Assembly (NCBI RefSeq): GCF_965221685.1
Contig: NZ_OZ244907.1
DNA length: 64,000 bases
Reading direction: 5' to 3' (one strand)
DNA from: Palauibacter sp022826685
GTDB taxonomy: Bacteria > Gemmatimonadota > Gemmatimonadetes > Palauibacterales > Palauibacteraceae
In this document: positions 7,419 to 16,252 of the stretch, in pieces
How positions within the stretch are numbered: position 1 is the first letter of the stretch
Layout: each line of letters begins with the position of its first letter
Translations under genes and position numbers: made by a program
Notes under the pieces: generated by a model
The model's input: the letters and a program-made list of their open reading frames with translations, nothing else
What the model was told of the DNA's origin: nothing
Databases searched by the model: none

Positions 7419-9965
7419 CTATTTCGTCCAGATCACGACGGCGCCGCAGCGGCTGTCGAAGCCGGAAAACTCCGCGGGGAGCGCTCCCGCGCCGCCGTAC
7501 ACTTCGACGCCGCCGATTTCGATCGGGAGGACGAAGTCATTGACGGAATCGGAGTTTCCGCGCCAGCGACCGTCGCTCGACCGAATGACCATTACACCGT
7601 CCACGAACACGTTGAGTTCGCAACCGGCACCGCCGAACCCGACCGAGATCCTCCTGCTGAACACCTTGCACCGGTTTCCCTGGCAGTGGACGCGAACCCC
7701 CGGCGCGTCCGCGATCAGGTCGGTGATGCGCATCGGGTTCCGGCGCTCGATATCCTCGACGGTGAAGAAGGTGCCGAGGCCGGCGAGTTCGCCCCAGTTC
7801 TTCCGTTCGTAGAAGCCCTGCGTCTCCAGCCGGCGGAGCCTGGTGACCGTCGCCACCAGGGGCGGGAGTGCCACGGGGTCGGGCGTGAGACCCACGTCGA
7901 CCTCGGTGGTGTGACCCCGGGTTACCGTCACGCTGTGGTTCAGCGGTGCGTAGCCGATGTGCCGGACCGACAGTTCGTATTCACCCACGGGGAGCGCACC
8001 CAGGACGAAGTGGCCTCTGCGGTCGCTCTGCTCCCGCTCCGGGCGACCGGTGACGGACACGGCGGCCGCCGCCACGGGACGCTGGCTCCGGGCATCGCGC
8101 ACCCGGCCGAGGAGCCGTCCGGTGTGTGTCTCCTCCAGGGGCCGTAGTTCGATTTCGTGGGTCAACTCGGTGGCCGGCAGTGCCGTGTCCTCCGGAGACG
8201 TCGGGGAGAGCCGAGGGTCGACCCGCACATCCCGCCAGGCGACGCGAGTCACCAGGTCGAACTCCAGTCCTTCATCCGCGCCCGCCTGCCGGAGGAAGAC
8301 CGGCTCCCCCAGGGGTACGCGGCAGAGCGCGAATTCACCTTGCTCCCCGGACACGTCGCGGGCACTGTCGGTCCGCTCGGTGACGTCGAACGACCGTCCC
8401 ACCAGCCGGATGCTCCACTCCCGCCACAGCGCCTCGATCCCGACCCCCGGGACCGGGAGTCCGGTGTCGACGTCGCGCGCCACGCCGACGACGGCGCCCC
8501 TGCTCCCGTAGGAGGGCAAGCGCGGGCAGATCCGCGTGAAGACGGTTTCGGCAGAGGGTGTCCACAGTTCCAGTGCCTCGCTGGCCCGGTCCTCGACGAC
8601 CACTCGTGTTTCGTTCAGCCGGACACCCGCCGCCTGCAGCCTCGGATGGTCCACGCCGAGCGCATAGATTCCATCCGGCAGCCCCGTCACGCGGAACGCA
8701 CCGGCCTCGTCGGTGACCGCGCTGAACGGCGCCTCGGCAGCGGTCGGCCGGGAGTCGAGGTCCGCCGCGTCATCCCAGTCGCGCAGCACGATGTCCGCCC
8801 CGATGAGTGCCTCGCCGCTGGTGCTGTCGCGCACGACGCCGGCGACGACGCCCTCACTGGTCCCGAACCCGCGTCCGTCCGCGAAAGCCGCCCCGACGCT
8901 GCCACCGGTCTGCCGGTACGCCGCGAGCACGGCCTCGGGTTCTCCGGTCAGGCCGGCCAGGATCGGCCGCAGCGAACGCCCTCTGATCGGAAAACGGATC
9001 CACCAGTCGCGGATGTAGAACGGGCCGTCCGGCACCCGGTCGAACAGAAGGTTCGCGCCCACTCGGCGTCGATCCGTCCCCCGTGGCAGCGGAACGTTGC
9101 GGTAGCGCAACTCGACCTCGCGCAGGGCGGCGGTCGCCTCGTCGAGCCACAGCGTCCCTTCGATGTCGATGACGTTGGTCCCACTCTGGGGGCGGAACGT
9201 GATGCCGAGTCTCGTCTCGCCTTCCACCTCGTCACGCCTCAGGCCGAAGCAGTGCGCATCCCGAAACTCCTCCGACAGGAGGACGGTCGCGTCGGGCGCA
9301 TAGAACACCGAGGAGTCCCGGTTGACGATGGCGTAGCCCTCGGCCACGAGCTGCCGTGCGGGCAGGCTTCGGAAGGGCGGGAGGGGCACGTTCCGCCGCG
9401 TGTGGGTTTCCGAGCTCAGGGTGGCGAGTGAACGGGGATCGAGGGTGCGTTCGTATTCGGTAAGCGTGAACGCGAGTTCGCCCCGATCCTCGGCCCAGAC
9501 TGCCGTTTCGAGCGCCTTGCGCGCTTCCTCCCACGCCGCTGCGAGCGCCTCGCCCCGCCGGGGGTCGTCGAGACAGACCCCGGTCACCTCCACGCGAAGG
9601 TCGCCGAGCCGCACCGGCTGCAGCGGGACTTCGACGGTGATCGCGAGAGACTGGCCGGCGGTGACGGCGTAGGGCCCGGTGACCCAGTTCGCGTATCCGA
9701 TCCGCTCGACGCGGATGCGATACTCGCCGGGACCGGGCGCCAGGAATGAGAAGGCGCCATTTTCCGCCGTGAAGTCGGCCCGAACGGCCTCGCCGGCCTG
9801 GTCGAGCAGACTGATGAAGCCTCCCGAGATCAGCCGGCCCCCGTCGGCCTCCCGCACCGTCCCGCTGATCCGCTGCGCCGTCGCGGCCGAGGGAAGTACA
9901 AGCAAGGTGGCCAGCGCGACGCGCAACGCGATCCCCCGGACGCGTCGAGACGACACCGGGCTCAT
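7419..9965 (-). CDS. Large plug-domain protein with several regulatory-like beta-sandwich domains (array copy B)
   Basis: This is the longest paralog, 848 aa. The start is fixed by an ATGA overlap with the preceding gene and by the signal peptide that follows (VALATLLVLPSAATAQ). A carboxypeptidase-regulatory-like domain covers about 30-110 (ISGTVREADGGRLISGGFIS). Residues 130-350 form a beta-rich region of unknown type. Two more regulatory-like domains follow (GVVAGVVRDSTSGEALIGAD; AVVGVARDVDTGLPVPGVGI). The last 270 residues match the other paralogs: LLGRVRDARSQRPVAAAAV, QGFYERKNWGE, DIERRNPMRITDLIADAPGV, and the end DSRCGAVVIWTK. It looks like a family member extended at the N-terminus. No barrel and no peptidase residues are seen. 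Confidence 0.75.
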   Translation of the reverse strand: MSPVSSRRVRGIALRVALATLLVLPSAATAQRISGTVREADGGRLISGGFISLLDQAGEAVRADFTAENGAFSFLAPGPGEYRIRVERIGYANWVTGPYAVTAGQSLAITVEVPLQPVRLGDLRVEVTGVCLDDPRRGEALAAAWEEARKALETAVWAEDRGELAFTLTEYERTLDPRSLATLSSETHTRRNVPLPPFRSLPARQLVAEGYAIVNRDSSVFYAPDATVLLSEEFRDAHCFGLRRDEVEGETRLGITFRPQSGTNVIDIEGTLWLDEATAALREVELRYRNVPLPRGTDRRRVGANLLFDRVPDGPFYIRDWWIRFPIRGRSLRPILAGLTGEPEAVLAAYRQTGGSVGAAFADGRGFGTSEGVVAGVVRDSTSGEALIGADIVLRDWDDAADLDSRPTAAEAPFSAVTDEAGAFRVTGLPDGIYALGVDHPRLQAAGVRLNETRVVVEDRASEALELWTPSAETVFTRICPRLPSYGSRGAVVGVARDVDTGLPVPGVGIEALWREWSIRLVGRSFDVTERTDSARDVSGEQGEFALCRVPLGEPVFLRQAGADEGLEFDLVTRVAWRDVRVDPRLSPTSPEDTALPATELTHEIELRPLEETHTGRLLGRVRDARSQRPVAAAAVSVTGRPEREQSDRRGHFVLGALPVGEYELSVRHIGYAPLNHSVTVTRGHTTEVDVGLTPDPVALPPLVATVTRLRRLETQGFYERKNWGELAGLGTFFTVEDIERRNPMRITDLIADAPGVRVHCQGNRCKVFSRRISVGFGGAGCELNVFVDGVMVIRSSDGRWRGNSDSVNDFVLPIEIGGVEVYGGAGALPAEFSGFDSRCGAVVIWTK

Positions 9966-11008
9966 TTCGTCCACACGACTACGGTTCCACATCGCGCGTC
10001 GGATCCGCCGAACTCCGCCGGGAGCGTGGCAGGGCCCTTGTACACCTCGACACCGGCGAGCTGCGACCAGGGTATCCCCGGCCACCCGCTCCACTCGAAC
10101 CCATCGACGAAGACCTTCATGCTGCACGTCAAGCTCGAAAACCCCGTACTCATGCGCCAGTTCTTCCCCGACCAGGTGATCCCGGGGACGTTGCTCACGA
10201 CAAGGAAGCGGACGTTGCTGGGTCGCCACCGCTCGATGTACTCGGGCGAGAAGAAGTAGCCGTTTCCGGTCAGTTCACCCCAGTACTTCCGTTCGTAGAA
10301 GCCCTTGATCTCGAGCCGGCGCAGTCTCGTCACCGTCGCCACGATCGGTTCCATCTCCACGGGCGTCGGCACCAGACCGATGTCCACTTCCGTTGTGACA
10401 CCCGACGTCAGGTCGATCCGATGGCGGAGCGGGGCGTAGCCGATGCGTCGCACCTCCAGATGACGCACGCCGGGCCGCACGTCGCTGAGGATGAACCGAC
10501 CCTGTCGGTTGCTCGCGGACTCCTGCGCGTGACCCGTCACGGATACCGCCGCCGTGGCCACCGGCTTTTCCGTCATCGCATCGTACACGCGGCCGATGAG
10601 GCGCCCCCGGCGAACCTCGGACAGGAGCACCCGGAGTTCGACCTCCCGCACCTCTCCGGGCGTCAGGGCCACGATCGCCTGTTCGCTCGAATCGTCGCCC
10701 AGTTCCGCCCACAGTACCGCTTCCGTCGCCTGCGGAGGGGCGCAGAGCAGGAAACGCCCCTCCGGCCCCGCCGTTTCCCGCAACGGTCTCTCCTCGACAT
10801 CGGACCAGTGGACCACCAGCATGGCGCCAGGGATCGGAATGGCGCCGGACTCGTCGACGACGGTCACCCGAAGAGAAGGCCGGTCCCGGCAGCTGTCCTC
10901 CTGGCTCAGGACCGGGCTGGTCAGCGCCGCGAAGAAGAAGGATGAGAGGATACAGACTCGCCGGGTTCGGCGTGGTTCGTAACGGGGACCTCCGGGTTCG
11001 TCGCCCAA
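9962..11008 (-). CDS. Secreted plug-only protein (array copy C)
   Basis: Third paralog of the array, about 348 aa from the start chosen. A signal-like segment (CILSSFFFAALTSPVLSQ) precedes the conserved N-terminal domain (RDRPSLRVTVVDESGAIPIP) and the regulatory-like domain (RLIGRVYDAMTEKPVATAAV). The KGFYERKYWGE linker and the plug-like end DARCGTVVVWTK follow. A TTG with AAAGGA six bases upstream is preferred over an ATG 63 bases earlier, because that ATG would put about 40 charged residues before the signal segment and has no binding site. The leader and upstream DNA are nearly identical to copy E, so this gene and its control region are a duplicate. Its stop overlaps the start of copy B. 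Confidence 0.72.
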   Translation of the reverse strand: MGDEPGGPRYEPRRTRRVCILSSFFFAALTSPVLSQEDSCRDRPSLRVTVVDESGAIPIPGAMLVVHWSDVEERPLRETAGPEGRFLLCAPPQATEAVLWAELGDDSSEQAIVALTPGEVREVELRVLLSEVRRGRLIGRVYDAMTEKPVATAAVSVTGHAQESASNRQGRFILSDVRPGVRHLEVRRIGYAPLRHRIDLTSGVTTEVDIGLVPTPVEMEPIVATVTRLRRLEIKGFYERKYWGELTGNGYFFSPEYIERWRPSNVRFLVVSNVPGITWSGKNWRMSTGFSSLTCSMKVFVDGFEWSGWPGIPWSQLAGVEVYKGPATLPAEFGGSDARCGTVVVWTK

Positions 11009-11117
11009 GGCCGTTCCTTTCGCTCTATCCGGCGCAACTGTGCCCCGGCCGTGGACACACGCCTCCAGCATATGACGCCGCCAGGGAGCCGGGCGTCACA
11101 TCAGTGGTAGGAGACGC
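10935..11117 (-). repeat. Duplicated array leader, copy 1 (pairs with 13222-13404)
   Basis: A 183-bp segment aligns with 13222-13404 at a constant offset of 2287 bases and without gaps, with scattered substitutions only. It covers the start region of copy C, its ribosome binding site and upstream DNA, and ends in a fragment of the dctM 3' end. Confidence 0.85.
11101..11117 (-). pseudogene. Relic of the dctM 3' end
   Basis: Read on the minus strand these bases encode VSYH and a TGA stop, matching the end of dctM (VFYH, stop) at 13388-13404 with two substitutions. The intact gene is 2.3 kb away. The relic marks the edge of the duplicated unit. Confidence 0.7.
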
Positions 11118-11136
11118 TGGATTCGATCATTCGCGA

Positions 11137-12243
11137 TCACTTTGTCCAGATCGCAATGGCGCCACAGCGCGCGTCGGAGCCGCCGAACCCGGCGGCAAGG
11201 GACGCCGGGCCCTTGTACACTTCCACGGCAAGAACCTCGATCATCAATACCGGGACGGGCCTGTTTGTGACGTCGATCCCATCCAAGAATCGCCGCATCT
11301 TGCAGGGGCTATCCGAAAAGCCGACACTCATTCGCCGGTTCGTGAGGCCCCGCCCGACTCCCGGCACGGCCATCCGCACCATCGTTTCGACGCTACTCGG
11401 CCGCCACCGTTCGATGTAGTCCGGGTCGAAGAAGTAGCCGTTGCCGGTCCGCTCTCCCCAACGCTTGCGCTCGTAGAAACCCTTGATCTCCAGCCGCCGC
11501 GATCTCGTCGCCGTCGCCACCAGCGGCTCCATCTCCACCGGTGCCGGGACCAAGCCGATCTCGACTTCGGTCGTACGGTCGCGAGTCACCGTGACCGTAT
11601 GGCGCAGCGGAGCGTAGCCGAGCCGCCGCACCTCAAGTTCGCGTGTGCCGCCGGGTACATCGTCGAGTACGAACCAGCCCTGACCGTTGCTCTCCACCAC
11701 CCGTGGCCGGCCCAATACGGAGATGGCCGCAGTCGCCACCGGCCTCTCGGTGAGCGCATCGTACACTTGACCGATGATCCTCCCCGGCTCATCCGTCTGC
11801 GGCATAGAGACCCGAAGTTCCACCCCAACTGACTCTTCGTTCGCGATGGTAACCATCGCCAACTCGCTGGAGAGGTCGCCGAATCCTGCCCACAGCTGGG
11901 CTCCCGCAGCGTCGGCCGGCACGCAGACGAGCAGGCTTCCATCCGGCTCCGTCACGGCCCGAACTGGTGCCGCCACGCCGCCCATCCAACTCACGACCAC
12001 TGCAGCGCCGGGCAACGCAACCGCCCCCAACTCGTCCAGCACCACGACAAGAAGCTCCGCCCGGTCGCCGCACTCCCGCTCCTGCGCTGCAGCGGCAGTC
12101 GCACCGACCGCGAACGAGGAGGCAACGATCAGCGCCGCGACGGCGAGGCGCCACGCCGTTGGATGTCGTCCCGTTCGGCGTGCCGGAGCCCGGCTGCTCC
12201 CGCAACCCGCCCGAGTTCCGGCGCGGCGCCGAGCAGAGGTCAT
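11137..12243 (-). CDS. Secreted plug-only protein (array copy D)
   Basis: Second gene of the array in transcription order, 368 aa. The start is fixed by an ATGA overlap with the stop of copy E. The N-terminus is long and Arg-rich before the signal core (LAVAALIVASSFAVGATAAA). Then come ECGDRAELLVVVLDELG, the regulatory-like domain (RIIGQVYDALTERPVATAAI), the linker KGFYERKRWGERTG and the plug-like domain. In place of the usual ITHMIADAPGV it has VETMVRMAVPGV. It ends in DARCGAIAIWTK. Conserved cysteines in the N-terminal domain and in the CKM and RCG positions could form disulfides. No barrel is present. Confidence 0.75.
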   Translation of the reverse strand: MTSARRRAGTRAGCGSSRAPARRTGRHPTAWRLAVAALIVASSFAVGATAAAAQERECGDRAELLVVVLDELGAVALPGAAVVVSWMGGVAAPVRAVTEPDGSLLVCVPADAAGAQLWAGFGDLSSELAMVTIANEESVGVELRVSMPQTDEPGRIIGQVYDALTERPVATAAISVLGRPRVVESNGQGWFVLDDVPGGTRELEVRRLGYAPLRHTVTVTRDRTTEVEIGLVPAPVEMEPLVATATRSRRLEIKGFYERKRWGERTGNGYFFDPDYIERWRPSSVETMVRMAVPGVGRGLTNRRMSVGFSDSPCKMRRFLDGIDVTNRPVPVLMIEVLAVEVYKGPASLAAGFGGSDARCGAIAIWTK

Positions 12244-13295
12244 TTTGTCCAGACGGCAACCACGCCGCATCGTGAACCGGATCCTGAGAACTCGCCCGGG
12301 AGCGACGCCGCCCCCTTGTAGACTTCAACTCCGGCCACCTCGATCGGGAGCACGAAAGAGTCGACGGAACTTCCGACTGGAGCGTTGTCCAGGTACACAG
12401 CCATCTTGCAACCTGCGCGGGCGTTATACAGCCCACTCCGGATGCTGGGGAGTTCTGCAATCATGTGCGAGATTCGCAGCGGGTTCCGGCGCTTGATGTC
12501 TTCGGCCGTATAGAAGGTGCCGAGGCCGAGCAACTCCCCCCAACGCTTCCGCTCGTAGAAGCCCTTGATTTCCAGTCGGCGCGACCGCGTCGTCGACACC
12601 ACCAGCGGCTCGAGTTCCACCGGCTCCCGCACAAGGCCAACCTCCAATTCGGTCGTGCGGCCGCTGGTCACGTCGACCACATGGCGAAGGGGCGCGTAGC
12701 CAAGCCGCCGGACCCGGAGTTCGTGCCGGCCGGCCGGCACGCCGGTGAGCCGGAACAGTCCCTGTCTGTCGCTTGCGGACTCCGCCGGCCGACCGACGAC
12801 GCTCACGGCCGCCGTCGCCACGGGACGGCCGGTCTCCCTGTCCACCAGGCGCCCGATCAGGCGTCCCGACGGCACCGAACTCAGGATCCGCAGCCGGACC
12901 TCCCGCTCCTCGCCGGAGACGAGTGCCGCGGGTGCGGCCTGTCCGCTCGAATGGTCTCCGAACTCCGCCCAGACGACCGCCTCGCTCGCATCGCGCGGAA
13001 CGCAGACGCGAAGGCGACCATCGGCATCCGTAGCCTCGCGCACCGGCATGCGCTCCGCATCGGTCCAGCGAAGAACCACCGTCGCTCCCGGCAGCACGAT
13101 GCTCCCGGACTCGTCCAGCACCACGACAACAAGCGCCGCCCGGTCGCCGCACTCCCGCTCCTGCGCTACAGCCGCAGTCGCGCCGACCGCGAGCCAGGAG
13201 GCAACGAACAGCGCCGGGAATAAGAAGGATGGGGCGATACAGACTCGCCGCGTTCGGCGTGGCTCGTAACGGGGACCTCCGAGTTCGTCGCCCAA
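12240..13295 (-). CDS. Secreted plug-only protein (array copy E)
   Basis: First gene of the array, directly downstream of dctM. From the TTG chosen (AAAGGA six bases upstream) it is 351 aa. An Arg-rich leader and signal core (FPALFVASWLAVGATAAVAQ) precede ECGDRAALVVVVLDESG. A regulatory-like domain (RLIGRLVDRETGRPVATAAV), the linker KGFYERKRWGELLG and the plug-like part DIKRRNPLRISHMIAELPSI follow. The end is GSRCGVVAVWTK. An ATG at 13358 is an alternative start but has no binding site. Together with copies A-D it forms a closely coupled block, with three ATGA overlaps and small gaps, so the five are probably co-transcribed, possibly with the TRAP genes. Confidence 0.74.
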   Translation of the reverse strand: MGDELGGPRYEPRRTRRVCIAPSFLFPALFVASWLAVGATAAVAQERECGDRAALVVVVLDESGSIVLPGATVVLRWTDAERMPVREATDADGRLRVCVPRDASEAVVWAEFGDHSSGQAAPAALVSGEEREVRLRILSSVPSGRLIGRLVDRETGRPVATAAVSVVGRPAESASDRQGLFRLTGVPAGRHELRVRRLGYAPLRHVVDVTSGRTTELEVGLVREPVELEPLVVSTTRSRRLEIKGFYERKRWGELLGLGTFYTAEDIKRRNPLRISHMIAELPSIRSGLYNARAGCKMAVYLDNAPVGSSVDSFVLPIEVAGVEVYKGAASLPGEFSGSGSRCGVVAVWTK

Positions 13296-13404
13296 GGCCG
13301 TTCCTTTCGCTTCGTGCGGTGCAGGTGTGCTCTGGTCGCGGACACATGCCTCCAGCATATGACGGCGCCAGGGAGCCGGGCGTCACATCAGTGGTAGAAG
13401 ACGT
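13222..13404 (-). repeat. Duplicated array leader, copy 2 (pairs with 10935-11117)
   Basis: This appears to be the original copy of the 183-bp repeat, because its last 17 bases are the intact 3' end of dctM. It includes the TTG start and AAAGGA binding site of copy E. Confidence 0.85.
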
Positions 13405-14671
13405 TCACCAGGGCGAGGGAGATCGCGGGCACGTACGTCACGAGGAGCAGGACTGCGACGAGGACGGCGACGAAGCGGAGGTTGACCTTGCTCACCTCCC
13501 AGATGTCCGCCTTGGCGACGGAGCAGGCGGTCACGAGCACGCTGGCCACGGGCGGCGTCTGCTGGCCGATGCCGAGGTTCAGCGTGACGATGAGGCCGAA
13601 GTGCACCGGGTCGATCCCCGCCGCGCGCACGAGCGGCATCACGATGGGGACGACGAGGATGATCGCCGCGGCCGAGTGCAGGAAGAGGCCGATGACGAGG
13701 AAGAAGACGTTGAGGAGCGCGAGGATGAGCCACTTGCTCTCGGTGAGCCCCATGATCCCGGCCGCGACCTGCTGCGGGAGTCGCTGTTCCGTGAGGTAGT
13801 CGCCGAGCAGGGCGGAGGTCGCGACGAGGAGCATGACGACGGCCGTCTGCACGCCGCCCTCCAGCATCGCCTCGCGCAGGTGGGCGAGGTCGAGTTCGCG
13901 GTAGATGAGCCCGCCCACGACGAGCGAGGCGACGACGGCGAGCCCCGCCCCCTCCGTCGCCGTCACCCAGCCGCTGAAGATCCCGCCCAGGATGATCGCG
14001 GGCAGGAGGAGCGCCCACCCCGCCTCGCGCGCCGTCGTCCACACGCGGCGGAGTTCGAACCGCCCCTCCACCGGGAAGTCGTGGCGGCGCGCGTAGAGCC
14101 AGGCGACGAACATCAGCAGCAGGCCGCCGAGCACCCCGGGCACGATGCCGGCGACGAACAGTTCGACGACCGAGGCCTCGGCCATGACGCCGTACAGGAT
14201 CATGGGGATGGACGGGGGGATGATGACGGCGAGCGTGGCCGAGGAGGACATCACGGCCGCGGCGAAGGGCGTCCGGTAGCCGCGTTTCTTCATGGCCGGG
14301 ATGAGGATCGAGCCGAGCGCGGCCACGTCGGCCACGGCGGAGCCCGAGATCTCGGCGAAGAAGAGCGAGGCGGAGATGCCGACCATCGAGAGGCCGCCGC
14401 GGATGAACCCGACGAGCGCGGAGGCGAAGGCGATGAGCCGGCGCGAGATGCCGGTCGCGTTCATGATCGCGCCCGCGAGAATGAAGAGCGGGATCGCGAT
14501 GAGCGGGAACGAGGTCGCCCCGTCGAACAGCACGAGGCCCGCATTCGGGAGCATGGCGAAGCCGCCCGAGGCGAGCATGGCGACGAGCGCGACGATCCCG
14601 AGCGCGACCGCGATGGGGATGCCGAGGGCGATGAGGAGCAGCAGGCCGACGAAGAGCGCGAGGAGCGTCAC
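13388..14671 (-). CDS. dctM: TRAP transporter large permease (DctM)
   Basis: The 427-aa large membrane subunit of a tripartite ATP-independent periplasmic transporter moves a carboxylate-type substrate using an ion gradient. The sequence is almost wholly hydrophobic, with about a dozen membrane segments. It carries family motifs such as GIPIAVALG near the start, EISGSAVADVAALGSILIPA, PPSIPMILYG and the late GQQTPPVASVL. The start is a GTG in a GTGA overlap with the small permease gene. Length is normal for the family. Its last codons were copied into the plug-protein array. Confidence 0.95.
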   Translation of the reverse strand: MTLLALFVGLLLLIALGIPIAVALGIVALVAMLASGGFAMLPNAGLVLFDGATSFPLIAIPLFILAGAIMNATGISRRLIAFASALVGFIRGGLSMVGISASLFFAEISGSAVADVAALGSILIPAMKKRGYRTPFAAAVMSSSATLAVIIPPSIPMILYGVMAEASVVELFVAGIVPGVLGGLLLMFVAWLYARRHDFPVEGRFELRRVWTTAREAGWALLLPAIILGGIFSGWVTATEGAGLAVVASLVVGGLIYRELDLAHLREAMLEGGVQTAVVMLLVATSALLGDYLTEQRLPQQVAAGIMGLTESKWLILALLNVFFLVIGLFLHSAAAIILVVPIVMPLVRAAGIDPVHFGLIVTLNLGIGQQTPPVASVLVTACSVAKADIWEVSKVNLRFVAVLVAVLLLVTYVPAISLALVNVFYH

Positions 14672-15207
14672 GGCTCCCCCTCACCGGCCGCGACCGCCTC
14701 GTCCGAGCGGGCGCCCTCCGGGGAACGGGCGTCCCCCGGGGAAAGCGCGTCCCCCGGGGAAAGCGCGTCCTTCAGGCTCAGAAGCTGCGCGAGGATGAAG
14801 AGGACCGCCCCGATGGGGATCACCGACTGCGCGAGCGCGGCGGGCACGGAGGGCAGGCTCACGAGCGTCGTCCCCTCGAGCACGCGCACGACCTGCCAGC
14901 CGGCCCATGCGAGCGCCGCGAAGAAGGCGATGATCGCGCCCTCGGCCACGAGCACGACGGCGAGCCGCGCGCGCCCCGTCAGGCGCTGGGCCAGCGTGGG
15001 CACCCCGATGTGCGCCCGGCGCAGCGCCGCGAGCGCGGCCCCGTAGTAGGTGAGCCAGGCGAGGAGGATCGACGCGACCTCGTCGTACCACACGAGCGCC
15101 GCCCCCGCCTTCCGGAACCCGACGCCCACCACGACGACGATGGCGAGCGCCGCGAGGAGGACGAGCACCGCCCCCTCGAGGAAGCGCCGGACGCCCGTCT
15201 TCAGCAT
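14668..15207 (-). CDS. dctQ: TRAP transporter small permease (DctQ)
   Basis: The small four-helix membrane subunit pairs with DctM. Hydrophobic segments lie at about 12-30, 45-62, 82-105 and 120-145, with the typical WYDEVASILLAWLTYYGAA and RRAHIGV motifs. The ATG lies 7 bases after the dctP stop. The C-terminus beyond residue 145 is an odd polar tail made of a six-residue repeat (DALSPG, DALSPG, DARSPE) encoded by an 18-base DNA repeat. That tail is not part of the conserved fold and is probably variable. Confidence 0.92.
   Translation of the reverse strand: MLKTGVRRFLEGAVLVLLAALAIVVVVGVGFRKAGAALVWYDEVASILLAWLTYYGAALAALRRAHIGVPTLAQRLTGRARLAVVLVAEGAIIAFFAALAWAGWQVVRVLEGTTLVSLPSVPAALAQSVIPIGAVLFILAQLLSLKDALSPGDALSPGDARSPEGARSDEAVAAGEGEP
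14711..14764. repeat. Three 18-base tandem repeats in dctQ
   Basis: Units at 14711, 14729 and 14747. The second and third are identical and the first differs at a few bases. Each unit keeps the reading frame and adds one hexapeptide to the C-terminal tail of DctQ. Confidence 0.85.
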
Positions 15208-15214
15208 GGCGCGG

Positions 15215-16252
15215 TTATGAGCCGGCCTCCGGGGCTCCGGCCTCCGCGGCTGCGGCCGCGCGCGCCCTGTCGATGAGGGACTGTCCGCCTTCGACGGTCG
15301 CCGCGAACTCCTCGTACACCGGCTCGCTGGCGGACTCGAAGCGCGCGGGATCCGCCTCGTTGATCTCCATCGCCGTGGCCTCGAGTTCGGCGAGCAACTC
15401 CTCGTCCATGCGCGCGGCCGTCTCGTACACGAACGCCTGCATCTCCCGCGCGATCGCCTCCACCTCGGCGCGAACGTCCTCCGGATGACGTTCCCAGGGC
15501 CCGGCCCCCGTCGTGACGAAGGCCGGGCTGTACACGTGTCCGGTGAGGGAGAGGTAGTCCTGCACCTCGTGCAGCTTGGAACTCGTCACCTGCGTGAGCG
15601 GGTTCTCCTGTCCGTCCATCACCCCAGTCTGGAGCGCGACGAAGACCTCGGAGAAGGGCATCGGCGTCGGGTTCGCGCCCAGCGCCTGGAAGAGCTTCAC
15701 GCGCCACACGCCGCGCGGCGTGCGCAGCTTGATCCCGCTCAGATCCTCCGGCCCGTGGATGGGTCGGCGGGAGTTCGTGATGTGACGGAACCCGTTCTCC
15801 CACACGGCGAGGACCCGGTAACCGCCCTCCTCCGCGCGCGGGGCCAACTCCGGCCACACGACGGCCTCCTCGATCCGCCTCATGTGTTCACGGTCGCGGA
15901 CGAGGTACGGCATCTCGAACAGGCCGAAGGCGTCGACCATCGAGGACATGATCGTGGAGGGGATGGACATGTCGAGGGTGCCGAGCCGCAGCCGCTGCAG
16001 CATCGCGTCGTCGCCGCCGAGCTGGCTCGCGCCGTAGACGTGGAGTTCGGCCCGGCCGGCGAGCCGTTCGTTCACGCGGCGCGCGAACTCGTTGGCCGTC
16101 ACATCGTAGAGCGAGCCGGGGGAGCCGACGTGCCCCAGGGAAAGTTCGACGACCCCCGGTTCCCCGCCCCCTCCCCCGCACCCGAAGGAGAGGAGCGCCG
16201 CGGCGACCGACGCGACGGCGAGCACCGGAGTCCGTCCCGCGGGCCGCCTCAT
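15215..16252 (-). CDS. dctP: TRAP transporter substrate-binding lipoprotein (DctP)
   Basis: This 345-aa periplasmic solute-binding protein of the DctP family starts with a lipoprotein signal (VAAALLSFGC, cysteine 25) and a Gly-rich linker, so it should be membrane-tethered. Family features include LSLGHVGSPGSLYDV, GASQLGGDDAMLQRLRLG, the arginine-bearing GIKLRTPRG that usually contacts a substrate carboxylate, and FVALQTGVMDGQENPL. It overlaps the upstream aminotransferase by ATGA, which suggests that the transporter feeds that enzyme. The ligand cannot be named from sequence; a small hydroxy- or keto-acid would fit the context. Confidence 0.93.
   Translation of the reverse strand: MRRPAGRTPVLAVASVAAALLSFGCGGGGGEPGVVELSLGHVGSPGSLYDVTANEFARRVNERLAGRAELHVYGASQLGGDDAMLQRLRLGTLDMSIPSTIMSSMVDAFGLFEMPYLVRDREHMRRIEEAVVWPELAPRAEEGGYRVLAVWENGFRHITNSRRPIHGPEDLSGIKLRTPRGVWRVKLFQALGANPTPMPFSEVFVALQTGVMDGQENPLTQVTSSKLHEVQDYLSLTGHVYSPAFVTTGAGPWERHPEDVRAEVEAIAREMQAFVYETAARMDEELLAELEATAMEINEADPARFESASEPVYEEFAATVEGGQSLIDRARAAAAAEAGAPEAGS

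Noticed and set aside
11137..13295. The array copies as an assembly error
   Set aside because: The copies differ at many positions throughout and have distinct N-termini, so they are true diverged paralogs.
13229..15046. A 605-codon plus-strand open frame rich in Asp, Glu, Arg and His
   Set aside because: It runs opposite copy E of the plug-protein array, dctM and dctQ; the charged low-complexity sequence is the reverse reading of hydrophobic codons.
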